The notes: a model not told the origin generated them from the letters alone. Shown: positions 43,210 through 52,257, counted from the stretch's first letter. The stretch: DNA of 64,000 bases from an uncultured Christensenellaceae bacterium (GCA_910586985.1 CAJUKK010000005.1:97903-161902), one strand, 5' to 3'. Made by a program: numbers and translations.

Positions 43210-43869
43210 TCAGAGAATCGACAATTTTAGCGGTTTTACGGCACAAAGCGCGGGCACGGCAATAAACAGCAACGCGTAATTGACGATACAATTGTAAATT
43301 TGCCCTAAAAAGAAGAGACGATAAAAACAGTAACCCCAATAAGTCACGCCCGAACCAAACTTAGAGGCGAGATAATCGATTGTCTTTTGCGAAAAACCTA
43401 TCGTCTTAAAATACACATACAATCCCGTTGTATTGATTGCAATCGTACAGATAACTAACGAGAGCGCGCAAACGATTGCAAGTTTAATAAACACGCCCCC
43501 TTTAAAATTCAGCTTGATTCCGTTCATTACAAGTCCCGCAATCAAAGCAGTCGTCGCGCATGAAAGCGCAACCCACGGCATGTAAACAAGTCCCCAGCTA
43601 TTATACAAATAACCGATGAAATCTCCTAAAAACGCAGTCAAAAATCCAAACAACGGGCCGATCAGAATTCCCGATATCATCGAGATAAAGATCGTAATCG
43701 AGAACTGAACGTCGAGAAATTTAATCTCGAAGAACATGTTTGCAACGATTGACAACGCCGTTAAAACGCCGAGATAGGCAATACGGTGCGACTTGCTCTT
43801 AGAGAGCATGATGTCTGAAAATAAAATTCTTTTCCAGACGGGGAACGGTTGAGACACAGTTTGAGACAT
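43210..43869 (-). CDS. folT: Folate ECF transporter S component (FolT)
   Basis: A 219-residue membrane protein with about six helices, the substrate-binding S component of an energy-coupling-factor transporter. The block SKSHRIAYLGVLTALSIVAN near residue 25 is typical of S components (the AxxxA interaction helix), and GPLFGFLTAFLGDFIGYL follows. The assignment to folate rests mainly on the tetrahydrofolate riboswitch directly upstream. The start is ATG 43869, with AGGAGG 9 nt upstream inside the riboswitch terminator; a longer frame to 44247 would cross the riboswitch and is not real. No EcfA or EcfT gene is in the window, so it must share an energising module encoded elsewhere. Confidence 0.88.
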   Translation of the reverse strand: MSQTVSQPFPVWKRILFSDIMLSKSKSHRIAYLGVLTALSIVANMFFEIKFLDVQFSITIFISMISGILIGPLFGFLTAFLGDFIGYLYNSWGLVYMPWVALSCATTALIAGLVMNGIKLNFKGGVFIKLAIVCALSLVICTIAINTTGLYVYFKTIGFSQKTIDYLASKFGSGVTYWGYCFYRLFFLGQIYNCIVNYALLFIAVPALCAVKPLKLSIL

Positions 43870-43870
43870 A

Positions 43871-43899
43871 CAAAAAAACCTCCTGATATTTGAGGAGGT
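43871..43899 (-). terminator. Riboswitch expression platform of folT
   Basis: ACCTCCT and AGGAGGT form a 7-bp stem around an 8-nt loop, then a run of seven T follows on the minus strand. The right arm of the hairpin is also the folT Shine-Dalgarno sequence. Confidence 0.85.
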
Positions 43900-43925
43900 C
43901 CGCAAAATATAGCCTTTCGGCAAAA

Positions 43926-44024
43926 ATATGAGCGGACGCGCCGCAGCACCGCAGGGATTATCCTTTCGTTTGCGAACAACGTCCCGTTTCGCAACACTTA
44001 ACGCGCTTTGGCTACTCTTCTGTT
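43926..44024 (-). promoter_or_regulatory. Tetrahydrofolate riboswitch (THF-I)
   Basis: The minus-strand leader contains the conserved aptamer phrases of the THF riboswitch in order: AGAGTAG, GCGTTAAGTGT, a GGGACGT block, ACGAAAGG and GCGGTGC, and ends in GCGTCCGCTC. Binding of tetrahydrofolate should favour the following terminator and switch off folT. Confidence 0.88.
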
Positions 44025-44028
44025 TGCT

Positions 44029-44057
44029 ATTATAGCGGATATTCCGCAAAAAAGCAA
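44029..44057 (-). promoter_or_regulatory. SigA promoter of the folT riboswitch
   Basis: TTGCTT, 17 nt, perfect TATAAT on the minus strand; transcription would begin near 44022, at the first base of the aptamer. Confidence 0.7.
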
Positions 44058-44095
44058 GCGGATTCGCATAATTTTTATAAATAAAAGGATACTTT

Positions 44096-44791
44096 TTGTA
44101 TATGGTACTCGTTATGATTCGCACGGCGATCATCTTCGCCGTTTTACTCGTCATCATGCGGCTCATGGGCAAACGCCAGATCGGCGAAATGCAACCCTTC
44201 GAACTCGTTATCACGCTTTTAATTGCGGAACTTGCCTGCATTCCCATGGCTGACGCTTCAATCCCACTGCTTTACGGAATCATCTCTGTTGTAACGATTT
44301 ACGTATTGCACGAAATCGTCACTCTGCTCGATCTGAAGGTAAAGCCTTTAAAATCGCTCATCAGCGGAAAACCCAGCCTTGTCATCAATAAAAACGGGAT
44401 CGACGACTATCAGCTGAAAAAAAACAATCTCGACGTTTCCGACCTTATCGAATCGCTTCGTTCCGCCGGATACTTCTCGCTCGACAGCATCGACTACGCA
44501 CTGTATGAATCCAACGGTACGCTCTCCGCGCTTCCCAAGCAGAATTACGAAGAAATACAAAATTCGTTGCCCCTCGTTATCATCGACAACGGCTCTTATG
44601 ACGATAAAAATTTAAAGATTACAGGACTCGGCAAAGAATTTTTTGATGAAATTCTCAAAAACGAACAGATTAAAAACGTAAAAGACGTGCTTGTATTGAC
44701 TGCGGACGGAAACGGCAAATTATATCTGCAGGTAAAAAAACAAAAATTTAAGACCGTTCAGGTTGATTATCCCGGAGGTAAAACGTGGTAA
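44096..44791 (+). CDS. YetF/DUF421 membrane protein
   Basis: A protein of about 231 residues with three membrane helices in the first 90 residues and a soluble cytoplasmic domain after them. The conserved DUF421 phrase is RLMGKRQIGEMQPFELVITL near residue 22, and LISGKPSLVINKNGID leads into the soluble half, again typical. The start is either TTG 44096, 6 nt after AAGGA, or ATG 44102, 12 nt after it; spacing favours TTG. The family occurs in spore-formers and is linked to spore-membrane and germination phenotypes in Bacillus. It overlaps the DUF4363 gene by 7 nt, a standard pair. Confidence 0.88.
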   Translation: MYMVLVMIRTAIIFAVLLVIMRLMGKRQIGEMQPFELVITLLIAELACIPMADASIPLLYGIISVVTIYVLHEIVTLLDLKVKPLKSLISGKPSLVINKNGIDDYQLKKNNLDVSDLIESLRSAGYFSLDSIDYALYESNGTLSALPKQNYEEIQNSLPLVIIDNGSYDDKNLKITGLGKEFFDEILKNEQIKNVKDVLVLTADGNGKLYLQVKKQKFKTVQVDYPGGKTW

Positions 44792-45162
44792 AATCTTTAA
44801 CCGCCATTTTTATCGCCGCACTGCTACTCCTCGGCGCGGGGCTGTTCGAATGGGGATTTGTATCCAACGAATTCGGAGATTTCGAAGAGGAACTTCAAAC
44901 GCTCTATGATAAATCGGAAGAGCGCACCGCCAACTGCGAAGACGCAAAAGCCGTTCGGGTTTCTTGGGAAGAACGAAAAACCCGCTTGCACGTCTGGATT
45001 CCGCACAACGATATCACAAAAATCGACGACTATCTTTCGGAAGCAGTCAAGCTTGTCGGAGAACGGGAATATTCCCTCGCGCTTTCCAAGCTTGAAATTC
45101 TCATACACCTGTGCGAAGCTCTGCCCGACACTTATCGTCCCGGAATCGAAAATATATTTTAA
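44785..45162 (+). CDS. DUF4363-family protein
   Basis: A 125-residue protein with an N-terminal membrane segment at about residues 5-24 (signal anchor) and an extracytoplasmic helical domain. Conserved features are VSWEERKTRLHVWIPHND in the middle and the C-terminal helices EYSLALSKLEILIHL. The start is GTG at 44785 with CGGAGG 7 nt upstream, overlapping the YetF gene by 7 nt. DUF421-DUF4363 gene pairs are common in Clostridia, which supports the family call. Function unknown. Confidence 0.82.
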   Translation: MVKSLTAIFIAALLLLGAGLFEWGFVSNEFGDFEEELQTLYDKSEERTANCEDAKAVRVSWEERKTRLHVWIPHNDITKIDDYLSEAVKLVGEREYSLALSKLEILIHLCEALPDTYRPGIENIF

Positions 45163-45369
45163 GTTTATTTCCTTGAATTAAATAAACAAACCGCGACTTT
45201 ACCGTAGTTTCCCATAGGGAATTTTAGGTAAGCCGCAAGTTTAGAGATTAAGGCGCGGCGCAAAGCCACGCCGTTCTCTATATTTTCTGCGTGGAAGAAA
45301 ACCACGCACGACAACCAAAACTTATACAGAGAAATGCAAGAAGTGTAGTGAGCTAAACTTATCAACCGC
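45163..45369. other. Intergenic region with several hairpins
   Basis: Three imperfect stems are visible: TTCCC/GGGAA near 45208, GGCGCGGCG/CACGCC near 45252, and GCGTGG/CCACGC near 45287-45307. A 66-codon open frame on the minus strand (45165-45365) lies across it but has no ribosome site. I cannot identify the element. Confidence 0.35.
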
Positions 45370-45398
45370 TTGTTTTTCCGCTTCTGATCTGCTATAAT
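45370..45398 (+). promoter_or_regulatory. SigA-like promoter of the AT-rich gene
   Basis: TTGTTT, 17 nt, perfect TATAAT. Confidence 0.6.
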
Positions 45399-45435
45399 GA
45401 CTGTAAGAAAAACAGTAATTTAAAAGGTAATACTT

Positions 45436-45975
45436 ATGGAAGTATCTGATTGGATTAATATGTCTTTGTCTATTCTCTCTTTTATTTTAGCGGCAATTTC
45501 TGTTATTACTGTCGTTTTGACTTTAAGGCAGAATAATAAAATGATAGAGGAAAGTTCCCGTCCCTATATTTCGATATATGGAGACGAAACAAATTTTTCA
45601 AGTCCTCAATTTTATATTGTGTTAAAAAATTTTGGTAAAACGGGTGCAATAATAAAAGATTTTTCTTGCGATATTGATTTAAAACAATACAGCTATCAAC
45701 CTGATTGGGAACCATTTCAAGATATAATTGGCACAATGCTTGCCCCTAATCAAAATTTTATTTGTGCCATTGATAGCGAACAACTGAACAGTGATAATGT
45801 TGAAACTTTTAATTTTAAGATTTCATATATGGCGAATAATAAAACTTACAAAGAAAGTTATGTAATTAATTACAAAGCATTAAGAAAAGAGATTACCGCA
45901 AAAGTCGCCACAAAAGACAAGGAATTAAAAGCAATTTCTTATACTTTGCAAGAAATGGTTCAAAAGGATCTTTAA
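45436..45975 (+). CDS. AT-rich membrane-anchored hypothetical protein
   Basis: A 179-residue protein I do not recognise. Residues 12-30 form one membrane segment; the N-terminal stub is short and acidic; residues 35-150 look like a single beta-rich soluble domain, beginning with EESSRPYISIYGDE; the C-terminal 30 residues are Lys-rich and helical. Base and codon use differ sharply from the neighbours: by eye the gene is about 30 percent GC with A/T-ending codons, while genes around it are near half GC. Proteins with the pattern 'membrane helix, then RPxIxIY' are frequent in mobile elements. Its own promoter and a terminator frame it. Probably acquired horizontally. Confidence 0.75.
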   Translation: MEVSDWINMSLSILSFILAAISVITVVLTLRQNNKMIEESSRPYISIYGDETNFSSPQFYIVLKNFGKTGAIIKDFSCDIDLKQYSYQPDWEPFQDIIGTMLAPNQNFICAIDSEQLNSDNVETFNFKISYMANNKTYKESYVINYKALRKEITAKVATKDKELKAISYTLQEMVQKDL

Positions 45976-46061
45976 AAGTTCAATTTGCATTATCATTCTC
46001 AAGTATTATAGATTTCAACATTAAATTTCAATTTATCTTATTAACGCCATTATGTGTAGTT

Positions 46062-46096
46062 AAAAGCTCTCGAACAATTTTGTCCGAGAGCTTTTT
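46062..46096. terminator. Bidirectional terminator
   Basis: AAAAGCTCTCG pairs with CGAGAGCTTTT across a 12-nt loop. It ends the AT-rich gene (+) and probably the long ftsK-to-glucosidase operon (-), about 90 nt beyond the glucosidase stop. Confidence 0.75.
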
Positions 46097-46185
46097 GTCG
46101 TAGTTTGAATATGCAACCCTTGAAATTTTAGTTTTTCAATTCCTACGGGGATTGCCCTTTCCGCCGAAGTTTTTCTTATATATAA

Positions 46186-47529
46186 TTATTTTAAAGCTTC
46201 TTCCCCGTTGCTTTCAATCACCTTTTTATACCAATGCGCGCTCTTTTTGGGCGTGCGCTCTAAGGTCTTGTAATCGATATGTACAAGTCCGAATTTCTTC
46301 GAAAACCCTTCCGCCCACTCGAAATTGTCCATAAAAGACCAATAGAAATACCCGTCTATCTCCACCTCCTGCGCCGCTCGATTTAATGCGCGTAAATACC
46401 GTTTAATATAATCGATACGCGAATCATCGTTGATCTCGCCGTTTAAATCCTTCCACTCCGTCAACGCAACGCCGTTTTCAGAATATACGATTGGCAGATG
46501 ATACCGCTCGTATATATATTTCGGCCCATAGTAGAGAGCGTCGGGATAGACGTTCCAGCGCATATCCGTCTTAGGCACGGTGGGCGCGGGAACTACTTGT
46601 TTGACCCGACCGTTCTCTTCTGTAATATAATCCCCCGAATAGGTGTTAAGTCCGTAAAAATCGATTTGACTCTTGATAATCTTCATATCCTCTTCGCTCG
46701 GAACAAACCCCATCTCACGCATCCAAGGAAGAAATTCCTCGGGATAGGCTCCGAAAATAAGTGGATCGGTAAAGAAGTTGACCGAACCGAAATCCTCATG
46801 GCAAGCAAACGTCTCCCTTTTGGCAAGTTCATAGTCTTTTTCCGTATAAGGAAGTTTAGGCCAATACGCTTGCGCCGTACCTATTTTTACGGGACATTGC
46901 GAAATGCTGCGAATACGTTTTTCCGCCCGTCCGCACGCAAGCAGAACGTTGTGCGAAACGCGGATCACCTCGCTTGCGGGGAGCTTTAAAAAAGGAGCAT
47001 GTCCGCCCGAGTGGTGTCCGATCCCGACAAAGCATTGCGGCTCGTTGATGAGAATATAGCGATCGACAAGTCCGTTGAACATTTCGGCAATGACAGCCGC
47101 ATATTCTTCGAACCAAACGGGACTGTCGGGATTCAGCCAACCGCCCTTTAAATACAGTTCGTACGGATAATCCCAATGAAAGAGCGTGACCCACGGCGTG
47201 ATCCCCGCATTCTTAAGTTGCGTAACAAGATCAAGATAAAACTTCTTGCCCGTTTCGCTTACTTTGCCGATTCCTTCGGGAATCAACCGCGACCAATTGA
47301 TAGAAAAACGGTAATGCTTTACGCCAAGATCCTTCATGAGCGCAACGTCCTCTTTCATGCGGTGGAAGTGATCGCAACCGATATCGCCCGAATGTCCTTC
47401 GAAAATCCTGCCGTCCGTCGCCGAACCGACGTCCCAACCGTTCAAACCTTTATCCCCCTCGTGCGCCGCGCCTTCAATCTGATAGGATGCAGTCGCAACA
47501 CCCCACGCAAAATTCTTTTTAAAACTCAT
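46186..47529 (-). CDS. Family 1 glycoside hydrolase (beta-glucosidase / 6-phospho-beta-glucosidase)
   Basis: A 447-residue cytoplasmic TIM-barrel hydrolase. The N-terminal signature FAWGVATASYQIEGA is near residue 8; the acid/base Glu is in YILINEPQCF near 163; the nucleophile Glu is in VYSENGVAL near 350; and the closing GYFYWSFMDNFEWAEGF lies near 400. Length is standard for GH1. The W-E-W-A-type motif near the end (FEWAEGFSKKFG) is typical of beta-glucosidases rather than 6-phospho-specific enzymes, which usually have S-x-K there, so a plain beta-glucosidase is favoured. AAGGAG precedes the ATG, which overlaps the AlkD-like gene by 11 nt. No sugar transporter is adjacent. Confidence 0.93.
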   Translation of the reverse strand: MSFKKNFAWGVATASYQIEGAAHEGDKGLNGWDVGSATDGRIFEGHSGDIGCDHFHRMKEDVALMKDLGVKHYRFSINWSRLIPEGIGKVSETGKKFYLDLVTQLKNAGITPWVTLFHWDYPYELYLKGGWLNPDSPVWFEEYAAVIAEMFNGLVDRYILINEPQCFVGIGHHSGGHAPFLKLPASEVIRVSHNVLLACGRAEKRIRSISQCPVKIGTAQAYWPKLPYTEKDYELAKRETFACHEDFGSVNFFTDPLIFGAYPEEFLPWMREMGFVPSEEDMKIIKSQIDFYGLNTYSGDYITEENGRVKQVVPAPTVPKTDMRWNVYPDALYYGPKYIYERYHLPIVYSENGVALTEWKDLNGEINDDSRIDYIKRYLRALNRAAQEVEIDGYFYWSFMDNFEWAEGFSKKFGLVHIDYKTLERTPKKSAHWYKKVIESNGEEALK

Positions 47530-48211
47530 ACTGTTTCTCCTTATTAACTTTAAGTGCGTTCAATTCGCACTTTTGTTCCTTGCTTAAACGGAAACTTTCC
47601 CTCGCTTTCTGAATGGCTTTATTATGAATCGGAGCGGACAGTTTTCTCTCCTTTAAATACGCGAGTCCCTCATCGTAAAATTTTATAACGACTTCCGCAA
47701 TCAGCCAAGCCGCCGCCATCATCACGTAATATTGATCTGCATTCGCACGTTCCGCACTCTCAAATATAAGCGGCAGATATTGTGCGTCCACATAATAACG
47801 CAGGAGCGTGACAAGTCCGTATCTCGCGACAAATTCCCGTTCGTCCGCAAGATACCGCGCCACGTAGGGCAAAAATGCCTCTCGATTCTTTTTGATGCAC
47901 GGCGCGTCGAAACAATCGCACGTTGCCCAATTGTCGAGCAGCGGCACGACCAGATCAACGCATTGACAAAACTGATCAAACGGCAACATACCCACGATCG
48001 CACATTTTAAAAACGTAACCTCGTAATATTCGTCGGGAAAAGTCAAAAAACAGTCGGACTCTTTCTTCCATAATTTTGCAAGCTTACGTAAAACGGGTAT
48101 CCTTACGCCGATCAAATTGACGTTATCGTTTTTTAACAGCTTACCGTGAAAATTACGATATCCCTCGTCCTCATGCAAAAACAGCTCGGCTAAAACTTCC
48201 TCATATGTCAT
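47519..48211 (-). CDS. AlkD-like DNA alkylation repair protein
   Basis: A 230-residue HEAT-like repeat protein of the DNA alkylation repair family (AlkC/AlkD type glycosylases). The family phrases are IGVRIPVLRKLAK near residue 35, YEVTFLKCAIVG near 63, LLDNWATCDCFDAP near 90, containing the conserved W and D for damage recognition, and YYVMMAAAWLIAEV near 160. Helical throughout, no signal or membrane segment. It overlaps nadE by 4 nt at the start and the glucosidase by 11 nt at the end. Being in the recA transcription unit, it may be co-expressed with repair functions. Confidence 0.87.
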   Translation of the reverse strand: MTYEEVLAELFLHEDEGYRNFHGKLLKNDNVNLIGVRIPVLRKLAKLWKKESDCFLTFPDEYYEVTFLKCAIVGMLPFDQFCQCVDLVVPLLDNWATCDCFDAPCIKKNREAFLPYVARYLADEREFVARYGLVTLLRYYVDAQYLPLIFESAERANADQYYVMMAAAWLIAEVVIKFYDEGLAYLKERKLSAPIHNKAIQKARESFRLSKEQKCELNALKVNKEKQYEF

Positions 48212-50112
48212 AGAAGCTCCACCTCTTCAAGCCAAAGTTTTGCCTGAGCGTCGGAGGGCATGCGCCAATCCGCGCGGGGAGAAAGCGATACGGAACCGAT
48301 CTTCACACCGTCTGGCATGCAATTGCGCTTAAACTGTTGGGAGAAAAATCTGCGGTAAAACACGGCAAGCCATTTTTTGATAACTTCGCCCTCATATTTA
48401 CCCTTGAAAGCAAGCTTTGCAAGATGATAGATTTTTGCGGGCGATGCGCCGCGGCGCAAAAAATGATAGAGATAGAAATCATGCAATTCGTAAGGGCCGA
48501 CAATATCCTCCGTCTTTTGCGCAATTTCACCCGCGCGATCGGGCGGCAGCAGCTCGGGAGAAATCTCTGTAGCGAGCACTGCATCGAGAATCTTTTCCGC
48601 CGCGCCTCCGATACGTTTCCCCTCAAACTCGACAAGCGATTTTACGAGGGTCTTGGGAACGGAGCCGTTGACCGAATACATGCTCATGTGATCGCCGTTA
48701 TACGTACACCAACCGAGGGCAAGCTCCGAAAGATCGCCCGTACCGACGACGATCCCTCCCGATTCATTGGCAATATCCATAAGTACCATCGTACGGTAGC
48801 GCGCCTGTGCATTCTCATACGTTGCGTCGAACTTATTTTCGTCGTGACCGATATCTTTAAAATGTATGGAAACAGCCGATTTAATATCCACCGTTTTTAC
48901 GGTCGCCCGCATTGATTCCATCAAAGAGAGCGCGTTGCTCTTCGTCCGGTCGGTCGTACCGAAACCGGGCATTGTAACGGCGATAATTCTATCGCGCGGG
49001 ATTTTTAACAAATCGAACGCACGGACGGCAACGAGAAAAGCGAGCGCGGAATCCAACCCGCCCGAAACGCCGATAACCGCCGTCTGCGCATCGGCATGGC
49101 TTAAACGCCGCGCAAGCGCGTGCGCCTGCATGCAAAGTATCAGCTCCGACCGTTCTTGCACCCCGCATTCCGGAACAAAGGGAGTGCGGGAAAAAATCCG
49201 TTCGGGCAAAGCGTCCGAAAGAAATTCGCACTGCCCGATAACATATTCTTCCCGCGGGCAGGAGACAAACGTGTTCACGCGCTTTCGTTCATTCAACAGA
49301 TACGCAACGTCAATCTCTGCAATCGCACTTATTCCCGAAAAAGGCTTCGCTTCATAAAGCAGCGTCCCGTTTTCATAGATCAGATGATTCCCCGAAAAAA
49401 CCGCGTCGGACGTGCTCTCGCATACGCCCGCGTCCGCATAAACGTAAGCGCATAAATTTTTGCCGGAATGCGCCTTTGCCAGCGTATGACGGTACTCCCG
49501 TTTTCCTACGGTCTCGCTGGACGCGGAAAGATTGACGATGACCGCCGCCCCCGCCTGCGCATGTCGTACCGAGGGAGACTCGCTCGCCCACAGATCCTCG
49601 CAAATTTCGGCGGCAACGCAATACTCGGGACACCGTTCGTCGCAAAACAGCATATTTTTAGAAAAATAAGTCTTAACGCCGTTCTTGAGCGCTACGGAAC
49701 ATCCGTTTGCAGGCGCGGGCGCAAAAAAGCGACTCTCATAAAATTCGCCGTAATCAGGCAAATGCGTTTTCGGCACAAGACCAAGTACTCGTCCGTTGGC
49801 TACCGCTGCCGCACAGTTATACAACTTACCGCCGAATACAAAGGGCAGGCCGACAAATACGAGCATTTTTATTTTCTGCGTTGCCGCAGCTATCTCCAAA
49901 AGTTCTGAAAGACACGCGTCCGTCAGCGTACTCGAATGAAGTAAATCGCCGCACGTGTAACCGCAGAGGGAAAGTTCGGGAAAAGCGAGGATTTCCACCC
50001 CCGCCTTACTCGCTCTGTTTATCTCTTGAATCATTTTTTGTGCATTGTAACGCACGTCCCCGATTTTAAGTTCGGGTGCGCACGCGCACGCTTTGATAAA
50101 TCCGTATTTCAT
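48208..50112 (-). CDS. nadE: Glutamine-dependent NAD+ synthetase
   Basis: Final step of NAD synthesis: amidation of deamido-NAD with glutamine as nitrogen donor. The 634-residue fusion has an N-terminal nitrilase-type glutaminase (about 1-270) with FPELSLCGYTC (catalytic Glu), the catalytic Lys region VPKTHLPDYGEFYE and the nucleophile Cys in AEICEDLWA. The C-terminal ATP-pyrophosphatase domain starts near 320 and has GVSGGLDSALAFLVAV near 345, and GTGDLSELALGWCTYNGDHM further on. It starts 6 nt after recA and ends in an ATGA overlap with the AlkD-like gene. Together with pncB it gives nicotinate-to-NAD salvage. Confidence 0.95.
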   Translation of the reverse strand: MKYGFIKACACAPELKIGDVRYNAQKMIQEINRASKAGVEILAFPELSLCGYTCGDLLHSSTLTDACLSELLEIAAATQKIKMLVFVGLPFVFGGKLYNCAAAVANGRVLGLVPKTHLPDYGEFYESRFFAPAPANGCSVALKNGVKTYFSKNMLFCDERCPEYCVAAEICEDLWASESPSVRHAQAGAAVIVNLSASSETVGKREYRHTLAKAHSGKNLCAYVYADAGVCESTSDAVFSGNHLIYENGTLLYEAKPFSGISAIAEIDVAYLLNERKRVNTFVSCPREEYVIGQCEFLSDALPERIFSRTPFVPECGVQERSELILCMQAHALARRLSHADAQTAVIGVSGGLDSALAFLVAVRAFDLLKIPRDRIIAVTMPGFGTTDRTKSNALSLMESMRATVKTVDIKSAVSIHFKDIGHDENKFDATYENAQARYRTMVLMDIANESGGIVVGTGDLSELALGWCTYNGDHMSMYSVNGSVPKTLVKSLVEFEGKRIGGAAEKILDAVLATEISPELLPPDRAGEIAQKTEDIVGPYELHDFYLYHFLRRGASPAKIYHLAKLAFKGKYEGEVIKKWLAVFYRRFFSQQFKRNCMPDGVKIGSVSLSPRADWRMPSDAQAKLWLEEVELL

Positions 50113-50118
50113 AACCGA

Positions 50119-51144
50119 TTAATTTTCGTCGCTGCCCGCAATTTCTTCGGCGGGCATACCCTTAGCTGCGTTTCTGATCGCCGTTTCGATCTCTTTGGAA
50201 AGCTCGGGGTTATCTTTTAAGAATTGACGCATTTTTTCTTTACCGTTGGCGACGCGCTCTCCGTTATAACTGAACCAAGCGCCGCTCTTTTTGATAATGT
50301 CATACTGCACGCCAAGGTCAATGAGACAGCCTTCCTGCGATACTCCTTCGCCGTACATGATATCGAACTCTGCCTGACGGAAGGGAGGCGCAAGCTTATT
50401 TTTAACGACTTTCGCGCGCGTGCGGTTTCCCGCCGCCCCGTCTGCGTCCTTCAAGATATCCGTCTTACGAACATCGATACGGATAGATGCGTAGAATTTT
50501 AACGCTTTACCGCCGGGGGTCACTTCGGGACTGCCGAACATAACCCCCACTTTCTCGCGCAGTTGGTTGATAAATACAACGCACGTTTTGCTCTTGTTGA
50601 CGATTGCGGTAAGTTTTCTCAATGCCTGACTCATGAGCCGCGCCTGAAGTCCCACGTGCGAATCTCCCATATCCCCTTCGATTTCCGCCTTAGGCGTAAG
50701 CGCGGCAACCGAGTCCACCACGATAATATCGACCGCGGAAGAACGCACAAGACTGTCTACGATATCTAGCGCCTGTTCTCCCGTATCCGGTTGGGAGACG
50801 TACAGCTCGTCAAGATTTACGCCGAGTTTTTTTGCATAGACGGGGTCGAGCGCATGTTCTGCATCGACGAACGCCGCAATTCCTCCGAGTTTTTGCGCCT
50901 CGGCAACGGCATGAAGTGCGACCGTTGTTTTACCCGAAGACTCCGGACCGTAAACCTCTACCATTCTGCCGCGCGGCAGTCCGCCGATCCCGAGCGCCAA
51001 ATCAAGAGCAAGACAGCCTGTGGGAATTACTTCGATATCGACGTTGCCCGCATTTTCGCCAAGCTTCATGATCGCTCCCTTGCCGTAGGATTTTTCAATC
51101 TGTGCAAGCACCGCGTCAAGCGCTTTTAATTTTTCTTCGTTCAT
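50119..51144 (-). CDS. recA: Recombinase RecA
   Basis: DNA strand-exchange and SOS co-protease, 341 residues. Walker [14 protein letters not shown] is near residue 65; Walker [15 protein letters not shown] near 140; the L2 loop region contains [20 protein letters not shown] near 195; and the DNA-binding [14 protein letters not shown] block follows. The acidic C-terminal tail is short (EIAGSDEN). AGGAG lies 8 nt before the ATG. It is 31 nt downstream of cinA, the classical cinA-recA arrangement of Firmicutes. No clear LexA/DinR box is visible in that gap, so SOS control would have to come from the ftsK-side promoter or a weaker internal one. Confidence 0.98.
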   Translation of the reverse strand: MNEEKLKALDAVLAQIEKSYGKGAIMKLGENAGNVDIEVIPTGCLALDLALGIGGLPRGRMVEVYGPESSGKTTVALHAVAEAQKLGGIAAFVDAEHALDPVYAKKLGVNLDELYVSQPDTGEQALDIVDSLVRSSAVDIIVVDSVAALTPKAEIEGDMGDSHVGLQARLMSQALRKLTAIVNKSKTCVVFINQLREKVGVMFGSPEVTPGGKALKFYASIRIDVRKTDILKDADGAAGNRTRAKVVKNKLAPPFRQAEFDIMYGEGVSQEGCLIDLGVQYDIIKKSGAWFSYNGERVANGKEKMRQFLKDNPELSKEIETAIRNAAKGMPAEEIAGSDEN

Positions 51145-51175
51145 ATGTTAATCTCCTAAGATTTTTTTACTAAAG

Positions 51176-52252
51176 TTACTTTATCTCACGATAAGCAAGA
51201 AACAGTGCAAGATTGACGGCTGTGTTCGTAATCGTATCCCTGTCGCCGTTCAAGCGATAGCGGAATACCCGTACTTGTTCGCGCGTTCCGACCGCGATAT
51301 AACAAAGCCCCACGGGTTTTTCAGTTCCGTCTGACTGCGGTCCTGCGATTCCCGTCGTCGCAACGGCAAGATCGCAATGCCCGTCCGCAATAAGTCCAGC
51401 CGCCATTTCATAGGCTACCTCGCTCGAAACCGCACCCTTTGTCTTTAAGGTAAATTCCGAAACGCCGAGCCTCTGCATTTTAGAAACGTTATCGTACGTA
51501 TTCAATCCTTCGTAAAAGACCGCGCTTGCCCCCGATATATTCACAATCGACTGTCCCACTTTACCTGCGGTAAACGACTCTGCCGTGGCAAGTTTCAAGC
51601 GCCGTAATTTGAGAAGATCGAAGAGCCGTTTTGCAATCGTGACGTCTTCTACGGCATAGACATACTCTTCAAGTTCGCTTGCAAGAATTCTCACCACCTC
51701 GTCGCAGATCATTTTAGGAGTCTCGCTGTCGTAAATAAGTTCGATTCTTGTTTCGCCGTAATAATCGATCGCATGGAGCGAAAGTTTTCCTTTTGCCGCT
51801 TCCCGCGCGGCGACGAGCGCCGAACGCACTCTCGCAGCAGGCGCGGCGATAGCGCGTACGACAGAACGGCTGTACTTTCTCCCCCGTCGCGAATCCACCG
51901 TCGGAAGAACGGAAAACTTAACTCTTTCCACGCCCTCTTCCCCTGCGGGAAGAACAAAGTAGAGACACTCCGCCTCCTCCGAAAAATCGCCCTCGAAAGG
52001 CTTTCCCGTATGCGCGGAAACGGCGTCTCGGGCGCAGGATAAAAGCGCGTCATCGCAAATAAGAAACACCGCCGCACACTCCAACGAAAGACGGATGAGT
52101 GCCGAGGACAGCGCCGAAGGCGCACTGTACGAGAGGAGCACGATCTCGTCGAGAAATATCCCGCCCGAAAGCATTTCGTCGGTAACGGCAGCATATCTCA
52201 CCGATTGGGTTGCGCTCTCGATATTGCGGAGAACGATTGCAGCGTACTTCAC
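51176..52252 (-). CDS. cinA: CinA-like protein with PncC amidase domain
   Basis: A 358-residue protein, shorter than the usual 410-residue CinA. The C-terminal 150 residues are a clear CinA/PncC (NMN amidase) domain: TAESFTAGKVGQSI (normally AESCTGG), NISGASAVFYEGLNTY, GAVSSEVAYEMA and ATTGIAGPQSDG. The N-terminal 200 residues occupy the place of the MoCF-like domain but are strongly divergent: the standard GDELL and DNx metal-binding signatures are not visible. The catalytic Ser is kept, while the adjacent Cys is Phe and the first Gly is Ala. Start is GTG at 52252 with AGAGGAG upstream. It lies between pgsA and recA. Confidence 0.85.
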   Translation of the reverse strand: MKYAAIVLRNIESATQSVRYAAVTDEMLSGGIFLDEIVLLSYSAPSALSSALIRLSLECAAVFLICDDALLSCARDAVSAHTGKPFEGDFSEEAECLYFVLPAGEEGVERVKFSVLPTVDSRRGRKYSRSVVRAIAAPAARVRSALVAAREAAKGKLSLHAIDYYGETRIELIYDSETPKMICDEVVRILASELEEYVYAVEDVTIAKRLFDLLKLRRLKLATAESFTAGKVGQSIVNISGASAVFYEGLNTYDNVSKMQRLGVSEFTLKTKGAVSSEVAYEMAAGLIADGHCDLAVATTGIAGPQSDGTEKPVGLCYIAVGTREQVRVFRYRLNGDRDTITNTAVNLALFLAYREIK

Positions 52253-52257
52253 CGCGT

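Noticed and set aside
43870..44247. A 126-residue N-terminal extension of FolT
   Set aside because: It would translate through the THF riboswitch and its promoter; the ATG at 43869 has AGGAGG and gives a normal S component.
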